Shown: in pieces, positions 1-7,768 of the stretch | Layout of the letters: each line of letters begins with the position of its first letter | Numbering within the stretch: position 1 is the first letter of the stretch | From: Pyropia haitanensis | Lineage: Eukaryota; Rhodophyta; Bangiophyceae; Bangiales; Bangiaceae | Length of the DNA stretch: 28,777 bases | NCBI GenBank assembly: GCA_008729055.1 | Contig: SDUX01000120.1 | Location: forward strand, 1 to 28,777 | Direction of reading: 5' to 3' | Translations under genes and position numbers: made by a program | The notes under the pieces: generated by a model | The model's input: only the letters and a program-made list of their open reading frames with translations | What the model was told of the DNA's origin: nothing | Database searches by the model: none

Positions 1-412
1 TCAAGAAAGCGCGTTATGCAGCGGATATCGGGTGCATCTTGTGCATGTTGCCTATGACATGGACGAATCCCGTGTTGTCGAAGCTCTGATGGCACGCGAA
101 TCCCTTGGTCCAACAGGTGTGGGGCATGGCGTCGCTTTGCCCCATGCGCGCCTTGAAGGAATAGATGAGGTTGTCGGCGCATTTGTGCTGCTGGATAAAC
201 CGATCGATTTCGCATCTGTGGATCGGCAGCCTGTCGATGTCGCATTTGCCCTGTTCGCACCGGAAGACGCCGGTGTGGAGCATCTGAAAGCTCTGGCGCT
301 GGTGTCTCGGACACTTCGGGACAATGCGATCTGCAACAAACTGCGCGCCAATCCTGATGCATCGACGCTGTATGCTATCCTGACCGAAGACAAGTCTGTT
401 CAGGCCGCTTGA
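1..412 (+). CDS. ptsN: PtsN, nitrogen-type PTS EIIA protein (5' end missing)
   Basis: This is the phosphate acceptor of the nitrogen phosphotransfer system (PTS-Ntr), a cytoplasmic regulatory relay. The readable part contains the EIIA signature GPTGVGHGVALPHARLEG, whose His in 'PHAR' is the phosphorylated residue, then 'KPIDFASVDRQPVD' and 'HLKALALVSRTLRD', all typical of EIIA-Ntr. The gene starts outside the window, so the ATG at base 32 is only the first in-frame ATG and not the real start. The first dozen codons fit the family better in frame 1 (SRKRVMQRI, compare SKKRLFQEI-type sequences) than in the frame of the rest, so a one-base frame anomaly near bases 31-45 is possible. The stop lies 3 bases from the stop of the convergent sulfotransferase gene. 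Identity is firm; the N-terminal reading is not. Confidence 0.9.
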   Translation, partial: QESALCSGYRVHLVHVAYDMDESRVVEALMARESLGPTGVGHGVALPHARLEGIDEVVGAFVLLDKPIDFASVDRQPVDVAFALFAPEDAGVEHLKALALVSRTLRDNAICNKLRANPDASTLYAILTEDKSVQAA

Positions 413-415
413 ACG

Positions 416-1846
416 TCACTGCCAGCTTGAAAATCCGAATATGACGTAATCGCGCTGGTAGGCATCTGCCGCCAGCTTCTCGATACGCGCATCATAGATG
501 TCATTCAAAGAAAACGGTTGGTCCGGCTGAACCTCAGGAAGTGGCGGAACATCAACCCTTCCAACCGCACCCGCCAGGTCCGCCAATTCCTGTGCCAAGT
601 CTTTCTCACGGATGATCCGATCCGGTAGGCAAAACTCACCGAAACCCGCAATCGCCTGAGCCTGACTGCACCAGGCCGCATCTACTCGGATTGAGGTCTG
701 ACCGGCCAAATTGCCCTTCAGGAATTTCAGAAACGCAGTGAACGCCTCATGGTGAGCCGTTTTGTCATAGCTCGCATCCGGTCCGTCTGGCGGCAGCGGC
801 ATCTTATACCGCCGCATCAATGTTTTGCGCAGCTGGAGATAGCTGCCTTTTCCCGCAGACAAGATGTGTCGGCAGAAAGCATCATGCGCGCGCTGCACCG
901 GATGACGGAGCACCGTGAAGGTGCGGTGCCCCGGATTGTCCCGCATCCAGCGCCGCAAATCCTTCTGTGTCATCTTGGTCTGCAGATCCGCACGCTCCAC
1001 CCCATCCAATGCGGCAAGCCAGCGCACGACCTGCGCCTGCGGCCCGGACTTGAGTGGCATGTAAAGCAGCGGCGTCTTTGCCGCAGCCAGGAACGAGGGG
1101 ACATTGGGCCCGCGCCGCGGTTCAAAGTTTGGCGTCCGGGTGAGGTCAAAACGATCCAGCTTTGACAGGGCCCCCAGCATCTCATCGTAGTTGCGTACTT
1201 TGGACGAAATCGGACTTGGGTTCTGCTTCTTCAGGCTCTTGTCCAACCCTTCAAGCTTCGCCTCAACACCCAGATAACGGGCAAGCCCATTCATCACTTC
1301 AACGCTCTGCAAATCTTCGTAGGCTACGTAAAACGCCGTTTGGCCGCTGGTCTGCAGCCGGTTCAGCAGTGTCACTTGAAAAGCTTGGAGGGCTTCCAGA
1401 TGCGCCGTGAACTCCTTGGCATCGAACATGGCTTGCGCCACTTTCTGCGCCTTCACATCGGTCAGTTTCCACTGTCCTGTTTCCTGCGCGATCTTCCAGC
1501 TGACGTAGCTCTCCACCGGATTACGGGTCAGGATGACCTTGGCACAGCTACGGTCCTCAATAATTGGGTCAAAGACACGTGGATCGTGGTCATGGAAGTA
1601 GCGAAACCCGCTCAACCCGGCTGGATCACTCCGGATCGCCGACAGGAGCACTTTGGGATTGGCATCCCGCGTTTTCAGGTCAACACCCAGTATTGGCTCG
1701 CTCTGCGGGTAACCCATAAAGTGCGGGTTGAAGGCCTCACCATGACAAGTGATCCCGTCAAATGCATTCAGGTTCGCCTCAAGGAAATTTGACCCCGTGC
1801 GCATCTCTGCAAAGACAACAAAGCTTTGAAAACCGCCTTTGGCCAT
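416..1846 (-). CDS. NodH-like sulfotransferase with two sulfotransferase-like domains
   Basis: A 476-residue protein, probably moving sulfate from PAPS to a carbohydrate. Domain 1 (about residues 8-240) has a 5'-phosphosulfate-binding loop (FAEMRTGSNFLE, residues 12-23) and a 3'-phosphate-binding stretch (ILTRNPVESYVSWKIA, residues 105-120), the arrangement of NodH/Stf0-type enzymes. Domain 2 (about 255-476) repeats the plan with a degenerate loop (MPLKSGPQ, 263-270) and a second 3'-phosphate-like segment (TVLRHPVQRAHDAF, 311-324), resembling the Sulfotransfer_2 group. It is the last gene of the polysaccharide operon; its ATG directly follows the TAA of the glycosyltransferase gene upstream. 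CysQ, which removes the PAP made by such enzymes, heads the same gene run. Sulfotransferase identity is confident; the substrate is inferred to be the polysaccharide made here, and activity of domain 2 is uncertain. Confidence 0.85.
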   Translation of the reverse strand: MAKGGFQSFVVFAEMRTGSNFLEANLNAFDGITCHGEAFNPHFMGYPQSEPILGVDLKTRDANPKVLLSAIRSDPAGLSGFRYFHDHDPRVFDPIIEDRSCAKVILTRNPVESYVSWKIAQETGQWKLTDVKAQKVAQAMFDAKEFTAHLEALQAFQVTLLNRLQTSGQTAFYVAYEDLQSVEVMNGLARYLGVEAKLEGLDKSLKKQNPSPISSKVRNYDEMLGALSKLDRFDLTRTPNFEPRRGPNVPSFLAAAKTPLLYMPLKSGPQAQVVRWLAALDGVERADLQTKMTQKDLRRWMRDNPGHRTFTVLRHPVQRAHDAFCRHILSAGKGSYLQLRKTLMRRYKMPLPPDGPDASYDKTAHHEAFTAFLKFLKGNLAGQTSIRVDAAWCSQAQAIAGFGEFCLPDRIIREKDLAQELADLAGAVGRVDVPPLPEVQPDQPFSLNDIYDARIEKLAADAYQRDYVIFGFSSWQ

Positions 1847-3544
1847 TTACTGCACCAGATAAGGCTTGCGCTGCGCTTTGGGGCTGGCCGCCGCGCCACG
1901 CTCAACCGGGAAATCACCCATCAGATAGGGATGCATGCCCTGGTTCTTGAGATTTTGCAGAAACTGTCCAAAACCCGCCAGATCAACCATTTTCGGCGCT
2001 TCGGACAGACGCCGCAGCTTGGTCCGTCCGATCTCGTCCAGAATACCCTGCAAGGGTTCCATCGGTGCTTCGATAAACTCCGCCATCGTCCATATCCGCA
2101 CCCGTGCCTTCGTATAAGGCGACCGCAGGATATCCATGTGCTCGCTTTCGATCTTCTGCAGGTTCGCTGCAATCGTTCGGATGGCCGCAAAATCCATATT
2201 TGACCGGAAAAGCGGCACCGCCCAGGCGCCCGTGATCACCGACACCTGCGCATTGGGATCCCTGGCTATGCGCCAGTTGATGTCCTGATTGTCGCCCGGC
2301 CCAAATTGAAAGCACTGCCGTTCGCCCCGGGTGTTCCAGATCAGGTTGGTCAGAAACGCCTTGGCATTGTAGTCCCGCAGGATCGCACTATCCGACAACG
2401 CCCCGTTGATCGCTGTCTGACCATCCGCGTAATGCACAGCATCTGTGGCAAAGAGATGTCCGTGAACCCGTGCGCCTGTGGCGGTTGCCAGCCACGGCTC
2501 AAAGTTTTCAAAAAGCTCCGCAAACCCCTGAAACATGGAATAGGGGGCGGCGGTCACACCGTTCTCCCAATCCTCGTTTGGAAAGCGGCTTTGCATATAA
2601 AGGCCCGACCGCCCGCGCGTCCGCCGCTCCACCGCCTTTGAGAAGATGCGGTCAATCTTGCCCGGGTTCGGCTCTGTCCGCTTCATCGCCCCGTCCGCAT
2701 CGGTCAGGAAAGCTTCATAAAGCCTGTCCGCGTAGGGCCAGATTTTGCGCGCAACAAAGCAATCCGACCGGCGCAGGAGCTGCAGATGATCGTCATAAAA
2801 AATGTGCGGCTTACCCTGAAAGTCGAATTTCGACAGGGTCAGCGACCGGCTCTCAATGTTCTCGGAATACTGCCGCGCAAGGGTCTGAAAATAGCTTTCA
2901 TCCGGTATCCAGACCTGTCGGAAGAACCGGTCATAGGTCGCGCGCTCCGGGTCTTGCAGAACGGCTGACAGAGTACGCCGCGACAGGCACCACCACTGTG
3001 ATCCCATATGCGGCGTGATGCCGTTTGGCATCTTCCGCTTAAGGCCGAGCGTCCGCTGTGCGCGGACGAAGAAATCAAACAGATACCGGTTGCGCTTCCA
3101 GGACACGGGGAACCGCATGGTAAAGCGCTCCTCGTCCAAGCCGCCGACGGTCCACGGCACTTCTGAGGTTGTTGCACTTTCGATGAAATCAGAATTCGGC
3201 CGCTCCGCCAGATAGTCGATCAGTTCTTTGACCGGTCGCAGCGCCAGGCACGACCCCGAAGCAAGGTAGACATGCCGGACCTTCGGAAAATGCGCCAACA
3301 TCATCTCTGATGCAGATTGCGTGGCCTCCACGATGCCCCAGGTGCCCCATTCACAGCGGGATCGCGCGCAGAATCTAAGGTCGGGGATGTCGGACACCGC
3401 ACTCACAAAAGCGTCGTAGGTCTTGCGCGGCACCATCTTGTCCACGTGGATCACGACCGGACAACCTGCCGCTGACCAATGGCGCGCGACCTGCTCGGCC
3501 CGGCCTAGCGCAGTGTGCACCAACATGACGATCCCGACCGTCAT
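1847..3544 (-). CDS. Core-2/I-branching-type glycosyltransferase (GT14-like) with long C-terminal extension
   Basis: A 565-residue enzyme. Residues 1-290 match the core-2/I-branching (beta-1,6-N-acetylglucosaminyltransferase and xylosyltransferase) family: 'VMLVHTALGRAEQVARH' at the start, 'VVIHVDKMV' (30-38), the conserved 'YLASGSCLALRPVKELI' (93-109), 'GSQWWCLSRRTL' (181-192) and 'VWIPDESYFQTL' (211-222). The last 270 or so residues form a second region that I only know as a domain of unknown function attached to such enzymes in Rhodobacteraceae. No signal peptide is visible. The start overlaps the stop of the upstream GT2-like gene by ATGA, and the stop abuts the sulfotransferase start, so the three are probably translated from one message. 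Likely role: adding side branches to the surface polysaccharide. The sugar transferred cannot be told. Confidence 0.82.
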   Translation of the reverse strand: MTVGIVMLVHTALGRAEQVARHWSAAGCPVVIHVDKMVPRKTYDAFVSAVSDIPDLRFCARSRCEWGTWGIVEATQSASEMMLAHFPKVRHVYLASGSCLALRPVKELIDYLAERPNSDFIESATTSEVPWTVGGLDEERFTMRFPVSWKRNRYLFDFFVRAQRTLGLKRKMPNGITPHMGSQWWCLSRRTLSAVLQDPERATYDRFFRQVWIPDESYFQTLARQYSENIESRSLTLSKFDFQGKPHIFYDDHLQLLRRSDCFVARKIWPYADRLYEAFLTDADGAMKRTEPNPGKIDRIFSKAVERRTRGRSGLYMQSRFPNEDWENGVTAAPYSMFQGFAELFENFEPWLATATGARVHGHLFATDAVHYADGQTAINGALSDSAILRDYNAKAFLTNLIWNTRGERQCFQFGPGDNQDINWRIARDPNAQVSVITGAWAVPLFRSNMDFAAIRTIAANLQKIESEHMDILRSPYTKARVRIWTMAEFIEAPMEPLQGILDEIGRTKLRRLSEAPKMVDLAGFGQFLQNLKNQGMHPYLMGDFPVERGAAASPKAQRKPYLVQ

Positions 3545-4551
3545 GCCCAGTTCCCCTTCGACATCAGCCCCAAAATCTCAAGCTGTCGCCAGTTGATGTA
3601 GCGTTCCGACCATTTGCACCAAAGCTGCGGATTGTCCTGCATCTGCTGCGCATAGGCCTTATACTCCACCGATCCCGCATAATGCTGGCTGCGCTCAAGC
3701 TCTTCTTTCGCTTTGGCGCCGAAGGTGTCCAGAAACTTTGCGTGCAGCAGAACGCCAGAGGCTTTTTCACCCCCCCACTCATCGTAGACCTGGTTCAACC
3801 CGCGCGGCAGCAACATGTGGGTTGAGCTGACGTAGGCATACCGTTTGTCCCATTTGACCAATGGCACTTTGTTCAGCGCCGGTGCTTTCTCCGGGATGTC
3901 CTTGAAAAACACCCGCGCGCGCGGCCCACCCTGTATCCACAGGTTGGTGAACCGATGATTGCGTGAGATTGTGTAGTTCCCGCTGTCGAACCAACAGGCA
4001 ATCTCTATAGGGTCCTGACCTGCCTCATAAGGTTGTTCGTCCAGCCGCCCCTTGGGGTACATGTCGAGCAGCATGGCCGAAAAGGACTTGATCGAGGAGG
4101 CATCCAGCCAGTCGGTCAGCGCCCTTAAGGGACGCGTGTCACAGAAGGGGTAGACCAGAAACTCATCCGGATCGACCGTCAACGCCCAATGCCCGTGCGC
4201 ATAGGTCATTTGCAGCCAGTTCAGCCAATCTACCCCGAACCGGGCCCGCTTGTAACTCGCCCGCGTGGTCCACACCGATACATCCGGTTGATCCGCAAGA
4301 TATTTGAGCGATCCATCGTCACTGTCGTTATCGACAAAGAAGAAATGCCCGATGCCTTGCTTGCGATAGTAGTCCAGGAAAAACGGCAGCCTGATCCGTT
4401 CATTGCGCTGGGTGCAAAACAGCAAAAGGTCATCGGCACGGATCTGACCCGTCCGATTTGCCACACGCTTGAGCTCCCGACGCTTCCGATACGCGCGGAT
4501 ACGCCAGCGTTTGCGTTGAAGCCTCAGCCCGTATGACCGAAAAATGCCCAA
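3541..4551 (-). CDS. Glycosyltransferase family 2-like protein
   Basis: A 336-residue cytoplasmic glycosyltransferase of the GT2-related type often annotated Glyco_tranf_2_4. Evidence: 'FCTQRNERIRLPFFLDYY' (45-62), 'FFVDNDSDDGS' (71-81), and the metal/nucleotide-binding-like 'WALTVDPDEFLVYP' (122-135), which takes the place of the DXD motif. The N-terminal 30 residues are very basic, suggesting membrane-surface contact. The start chosen is TTG at 4551, preceded by an AAGGTGG-like ribosome site; no in-frame ATG lies nearby upstream. A 46-base gap separates it from the GT4 gene upstream, and its TGA overlaps the ATG of the branching enzyme. Donor and acceptor are unknown. Confidence 0.8.
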   Translation of the reverse strand: MGIFRSYGLRLQRKRWRIRAYRKRRELKRVANRTGQIRADDLLLFCTQRNERIRLPFFLDYYRKQGIGHFFFVDNDSDDGSLKYLADQPDVSVWTTRASYKRARFGVDWLNWLQMTYAHGHWALTVDPDEFLVYPFCDTRPLRALTDWLDASSIKSFSAMLLDMYPKGRLDEQPYEAGQDPIEIACWFDSGNYTISRNHRFTNLWIQGGPRARVFFKDIPEKAPALNKVPLVKWDKRYAYVSSTHMLLPRGLNQVYDEWGGEKASGVLLHAKFLDTFGAKAKEELERSQHYAGSVEYKAYAQQMQDNPQLWCKWSERYINWRQLEILGLMSKGNWA

Positions 4552-4597
4552 ACACCACCTTCTGTACTCGGAAAAACACCGCCTGACGTTCGCAGTA

Positions 4598-5794
4598 TCA
4601 AGTTAACCTTAACACGGTCTTGAAATGTGCGTCCCACGTCGGTGCCTCAAATCGAACCCGGGCGTGGGGTGCTAACGGACTGCCCTCCCAGCTTTTTATG
4701 GTATCTAGCCAGTTTTCCCGTTCAAAAACAGGTACAAAAACCGCCGATTGGCCGAGAATTTCCCGAAGGACAGGTAAATCGTTGCATAAAACACGCGATC
4801 CAACGGCGAGTGCCTCAATCGGAGGCAGACCAAAGCCCTCAGCAAGCGTCGGAAAAAGTGTCCCTGCACTGCCAGCCATCAGGGCCAGGAGCGCGCCATC
4901 AGACAGGTTTGAAAGCTCTTGCACCGGGCTGTCATCCGGCAACGCATCAAGTCGCGCAAAGACCGCATCGTTGTTCCACCCGCGGCTACCACAGATCAGC
5001 AAAGGCGGTGCATCTGACCCCATCTCTTCCCACAAATCCAGCAGGAACGCATGGTTTTTACGGGGCTCGATGGTGCCGATAGTCACGAAATAGGGTCTAT
5101 GTGTCGGCAACCCCTCAGGCACTGCCTGCTCGTCAAACACAGGTTCAATTGTTCCCAAATGCGAAACAATCGATGGCGGGACCCTGCCCCAAGCGCGCAG
5201 CCGGTCTTCCACTCGTGACTGCGTGTCCGACGAATTGTAGATGACCCGATCCGCGATCTGACCCACGCGGCGCAGCTTTTCCTTAAACGGGTGCACTGTC
5301 CCGGGGCGCTGAAATTCGGGAAACTCCAGTGGGATCACATCATGGATCAACACATGCACTTTGCCGGATGCATACTGAACCGAGCGTAAGACCCGGTCGT
5401 TCAGATTGCTGTGCCCAACATTGAAGTAGTCAAACCCGTCTGGCAGTTGCCGTACCAACATCTGACGCAACCGCGACGGCAAGCAACGCGCGACCGAAAG
5501 CTGCCGAATGTCCGATTCAGCCCGCTTTAGAGACGTGTCCCGATTACGGGGAAGCCGCGACAAGAGATCAGGGGCACCCCAGGTCGCGCTTCCATTGAGC
5601 CGGTCCCGGAATGCCGCCATGCCCGATTTGTCCAAGAGGACGTAGCCGAAGGCCGTACGGACCAGTGCAAAGCTTGGCAACTCGTCTTGAATGAATTGGT
5701 CAAGATAAGCCCGTTCGACCCGGTCCACACCTGTCGCAACCCGCCCGGCCCGGCGCAGGCTTCTTGTCAGGTCCAGCAGTCTTGCCTGCCTCAT
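4598..5794 (-). CDS. Glycosyltransferase family 4 (group 1)
   Basis: A 398-residue retaining glycosyltransferase with the GT-B fold. The C-terminal nucleotide-sugar site is clear: 'VTIGTIEPRKNHAFLLD' (237-253) and the EX7E motif in 'LAEGFGLPPIEALAVG' (317-332; Glu319 and Glu327), the donor-binding glutamates of GT4. The N-terminal half contains 'LIHDVIPLEFPE' (149-160), seen in WbaZ/mannosyltransferase-like members. No membrane segment is seen, so it probably works at the inner face of the cytoplasmic membrane. Its ATG lies one base after the galE TGA, so it is likely co-translated with galE. It probably adds a sugar (mannose, glucose or similar) to the growing chain; the donor is not readable from the sequence. 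Confidence 0.85.
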   Translation of the reverse strand: MRQARLLDLTRSLRRAGRVATGVDRVERAYLDQFIQDELPSFALVRTAFGYVLLDKSGMAAFRDRLNGSATWGAPDLLSRLPRNRDTSLKRAESDIRQLSVARCLPSRLRQMLVRQLPDGFDYFNVGHSNLNDRVLRSVQYASGKVHVLIHDVIPLEFPEFQRPGTVHPFKEKLRRVGQIADRVIYNSSDTQSRVEDRLRAWGRVPPSIVSHLGTIEPVFDEQAVPEGLPTHRPYFVTIGTIEPRKNHAFLLDLWEEMGSDAPPLLICGSRGWNNDAVFARLDALPDDSPVQELSNLSDGALLALMAGSAGTLFPTLAEGFGLPPIEALAVGSRVLCNDLPVLREILGQSAVFVPVFERENWLDTIKSWEGSPLAPHARVRFEAPTWDAHFKTVLRLT

Positions 5795-5795
5795 G

Positions 5796-6779
5796 TCAGC
5801 CGTCGTAATGGCCGCTCTGGTGCCATCTCCATGCGTCGGTGATCATCTGTTTCATGGTCGACCGTGTCGGAGACCAGCCCAACTCCTCCATGGCGCGCTT
5901 CGATCCTGACACCAGCTTGGTGCAATCCCCCGGGCGGCGCGGCCCTTCGTTGTAGGGCACCTGACGATTGGTGACCGCATGGCTCTGGTCAATCACTTCG
6001 CGCACCGAAAACCCTGTTCCGGTGCCAAGGTTAAAGACCCTGCTGCTTTTTCCCTCTTCAAGCCATTTCAGTCCTAAAACATGGGCATCCACCAAATCAC
6101 AGACATGCACATAGTCTCTGATACAAGTCCCGTCGGGTGTGTCGTAATCCGTGCCGAAGATGGTCAGAGCCTCACGCTTTCCATTGATCGCATCCAACAT
6201 CAGGGGCACCAGATGTGTTTCGGGTTGGTGGAACTCGCCAACTTCCCCGTCCGGGTCTGCCCCGGCCACATTGAAATAGCGGAAAATGACGTGCTGCAAT
6301 TCATGAGATGCCTCGAAGTCGCGCAACATGTCCTCAATCGCCCGCTTTGACGCGCCATACGAGTTTATGGGGTGCTGTGCCGTTGTCTCATCCAGCACCA
6401 CGTTGTCCTGATCCCCATAGGTCGCACAGGTGGAAGAGAAGACGAAGTGCTGACAGCCTGTTGCGACCGCAGTCTCGATCAGGTTCAGCGATCCTCCAAC
6501 ATTGTTGCGCCAGTATTTGCCAGGGTCCTGCATGGACTCGCCCACCAAACTGAGCGCAGCAAAATGCATGACCGCGACAGGTTCATAGGCCTTGAAAACA
6601 GTCTCTAACCTGCCACGGTCCAGCAAATCACCATGCTCAAAGGGACCAAACTTCACGGCATCCTGCCAGCCGGTCACCAAGCTGTCATAGGTAACCGGCG
6701 TATACCCGGCCGCCTTCAACGCTTTGCACGCGTGCGAGCCGATGTAGCCTGCGCCACCTGTGACCAATACGTTTGTCAT
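5796..6779 (-). CDS. galE: UDP-glucose 4-epimerase
   Basis: Interconverts UDP-glucose and UDP-galactose in the cytoplasm, supplying galactosyl donors for polysaccharide assembly. This 327-residue short-chain dehydrogenase has the NAD-binding loop TGGAGYIGSH (7-16), the 'FSSTCATYG' strand (114-122) whose Ser/Thr supports catalysis, and the catalytic Tyr141-xxx-Lys145 in 'SYGASKRAIED'. 'FRYFNVAGADPDGEVGE' and the late 'EGPRRPGDC' are hallmark GalE sequences. The length matches the family. It lies 21 bases after galU and one base before the GT4 gene. A related C4-epimerase acting on other UDP sugars cannot be excluded, but GalE fits best. Confidence 0.95.
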   Translation of the reverse strand: MTNVLVTGGAGYIGSHACKALKAAGYTPVTYDSLVTGWQDAVKFGPFEHGDLLDRGRLETVFKAYEPVAVMHFAALSLVGESMQDPGKYWRNNVGGSLNLIETAVATGCQHFVFSSTCATYGDQDNVVLDETTAQHPINSYGASKRAIEDMLRDFEASHELQHVIFRYFNVAGADPDGEVGEFHQPETHLVPLMLDAINGKREALTIFGTDYDTPDGTCIRDYVHVCDLVDAHVLGLKWLEEGKSSRVFNLGTGTGFSVREVIDQSHAVTNRQVPYNEGPRRPGDCTKLVSGSKRAMEELGWSPTRSTMKQMITDAWRWHQSGHYDG

Positions 6780-6800
6780 TGGTCCTCCCGGCTACCCAGC

Positions 6801-7688
6801 TTAGGCATCCCCGTCTGCAACGATGCTCTGCAGATAGGACCGCAGGTCATCTTTCAATTCGGGCCGCGCCAGTCCGAAGGACACGGTAGCCTGCAAAAAC
6901 CCTGATTTAGAGCCACAATCGAACCTCTGGCCCTCGAACCGGTAGCCATAGACATTGCCTTGTTTCTCAATGTCCTGTGCGATGGCATCGGTTAGCTGAA
7001 TTTCACCACCCGAACCGGTTTTCATCTTGTTGAGGTTCTGCAAAACGCTGGGCGACAGAATATAGCGCCCAATCACGGCAAGGTTGGACGGGGCATCTTC
7101 GGCTTTGGGCTTTTCGACCATGCCCTTCACCTTGACCAGCTTCCCGTCTTCTTCAGAGATATCCAGAACGCCGTAAGCCGACGCCCGCTCCGGCGCGACC
7201 TCCATCGCAGCGACCATGTTGCCGCCGGTGTCTGCATAGGCTTCAACCATCTGGTGAAGACATGGTTTCTCGGCTGCGATCACGTCGTCAGGCAGGATCA
7301 CCGCGAAGGGTTCATTCGCAATCAAGCGCCGCGCGCACCAGACCGCATGGCCAAGGCCCAGCGCCTTATGCTGCCGAATGTAGGCAATTGCGCCGCTGTC
7401 CATATTGGTGCTTTTGAGGATTTTCAGCAGCTCATCCTTGCCCTTCTTGCGCAGCTCTTGTTCGAGCTGCGGGGCTAGATCAAAATAGTCTTCCAACGCG
7501 CCTTTGCCGCGGGAGGTGACAAAGATGAACTCTTTGATCCCCGCTGCACGCGCCTCATCAATCGCATACTGGATCAACGGGCGGTCGACCAAGGTCATGA
7601 TTTCCTTGGGCACTGACTTGGTCGCGGGCAAGAACCGCGTCCCCATACCGGCAACCGGGAAAATTGCCTTTGTCACCTTCTTCGTCAT
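6801..7688 (-). CDS. galU: UTP--glucose-1-phosphate uridylyltransferase
   Basis: Makes UDP-glucose from UTP and glucose-1-phosphate, the substrate for GalE next door and for glucosyltransferases. The 295-residue protein opens with the nucleotidyltransferase signature AIFPVAGMGTRFLPATKSVP (8-27), followed by the 'KEIMTLVDRPLIQYA' segment, and contains 'VILPDDVIAAEKP' and 'GMVEKPKAEDAPS', all standard in bacterial GalU. The length is normal. An 80-base gap separates it from the GT2 gene upstream, the widest break in this run of minus-strand genes; I see no convincing promoter or terminator there. Confidence 0.96.
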   Translation of the reverse strand: MTKKVTKAIFPVAGMGTRFLPATKSVPKEIMTLVDRPLIQYAIDEARAAGIKEFIFVTSRGKGALEDYFDLAPQLEQELRKKGKDELLKILKSTNMDSGAIAYIRQHKALGLGHAVWCARRLIANEPFAVILPDDVIAAEKPCLHQMVEAYADTGGNMVAAMEVAPERASAYGVLDISEEDGKLVKVKGMVEKPKAEDAPSNLAVIGRYILSPSVLQNLNKMKTGSGGEIQLTDAIAQDIEKQGNVYGYRFEGQRFDCGSKSGFLQATVSFGLARPELKDDLRSYLQSIVADGDA

Positions 7689-7768
7689 CTACCGACCTCA
7701 ATTTGTTTCGCGGGCTGCTGCCGTCTTGGTCTTTGCTGCCGCCACGCACCCGACGAGACAAAGTCCGC

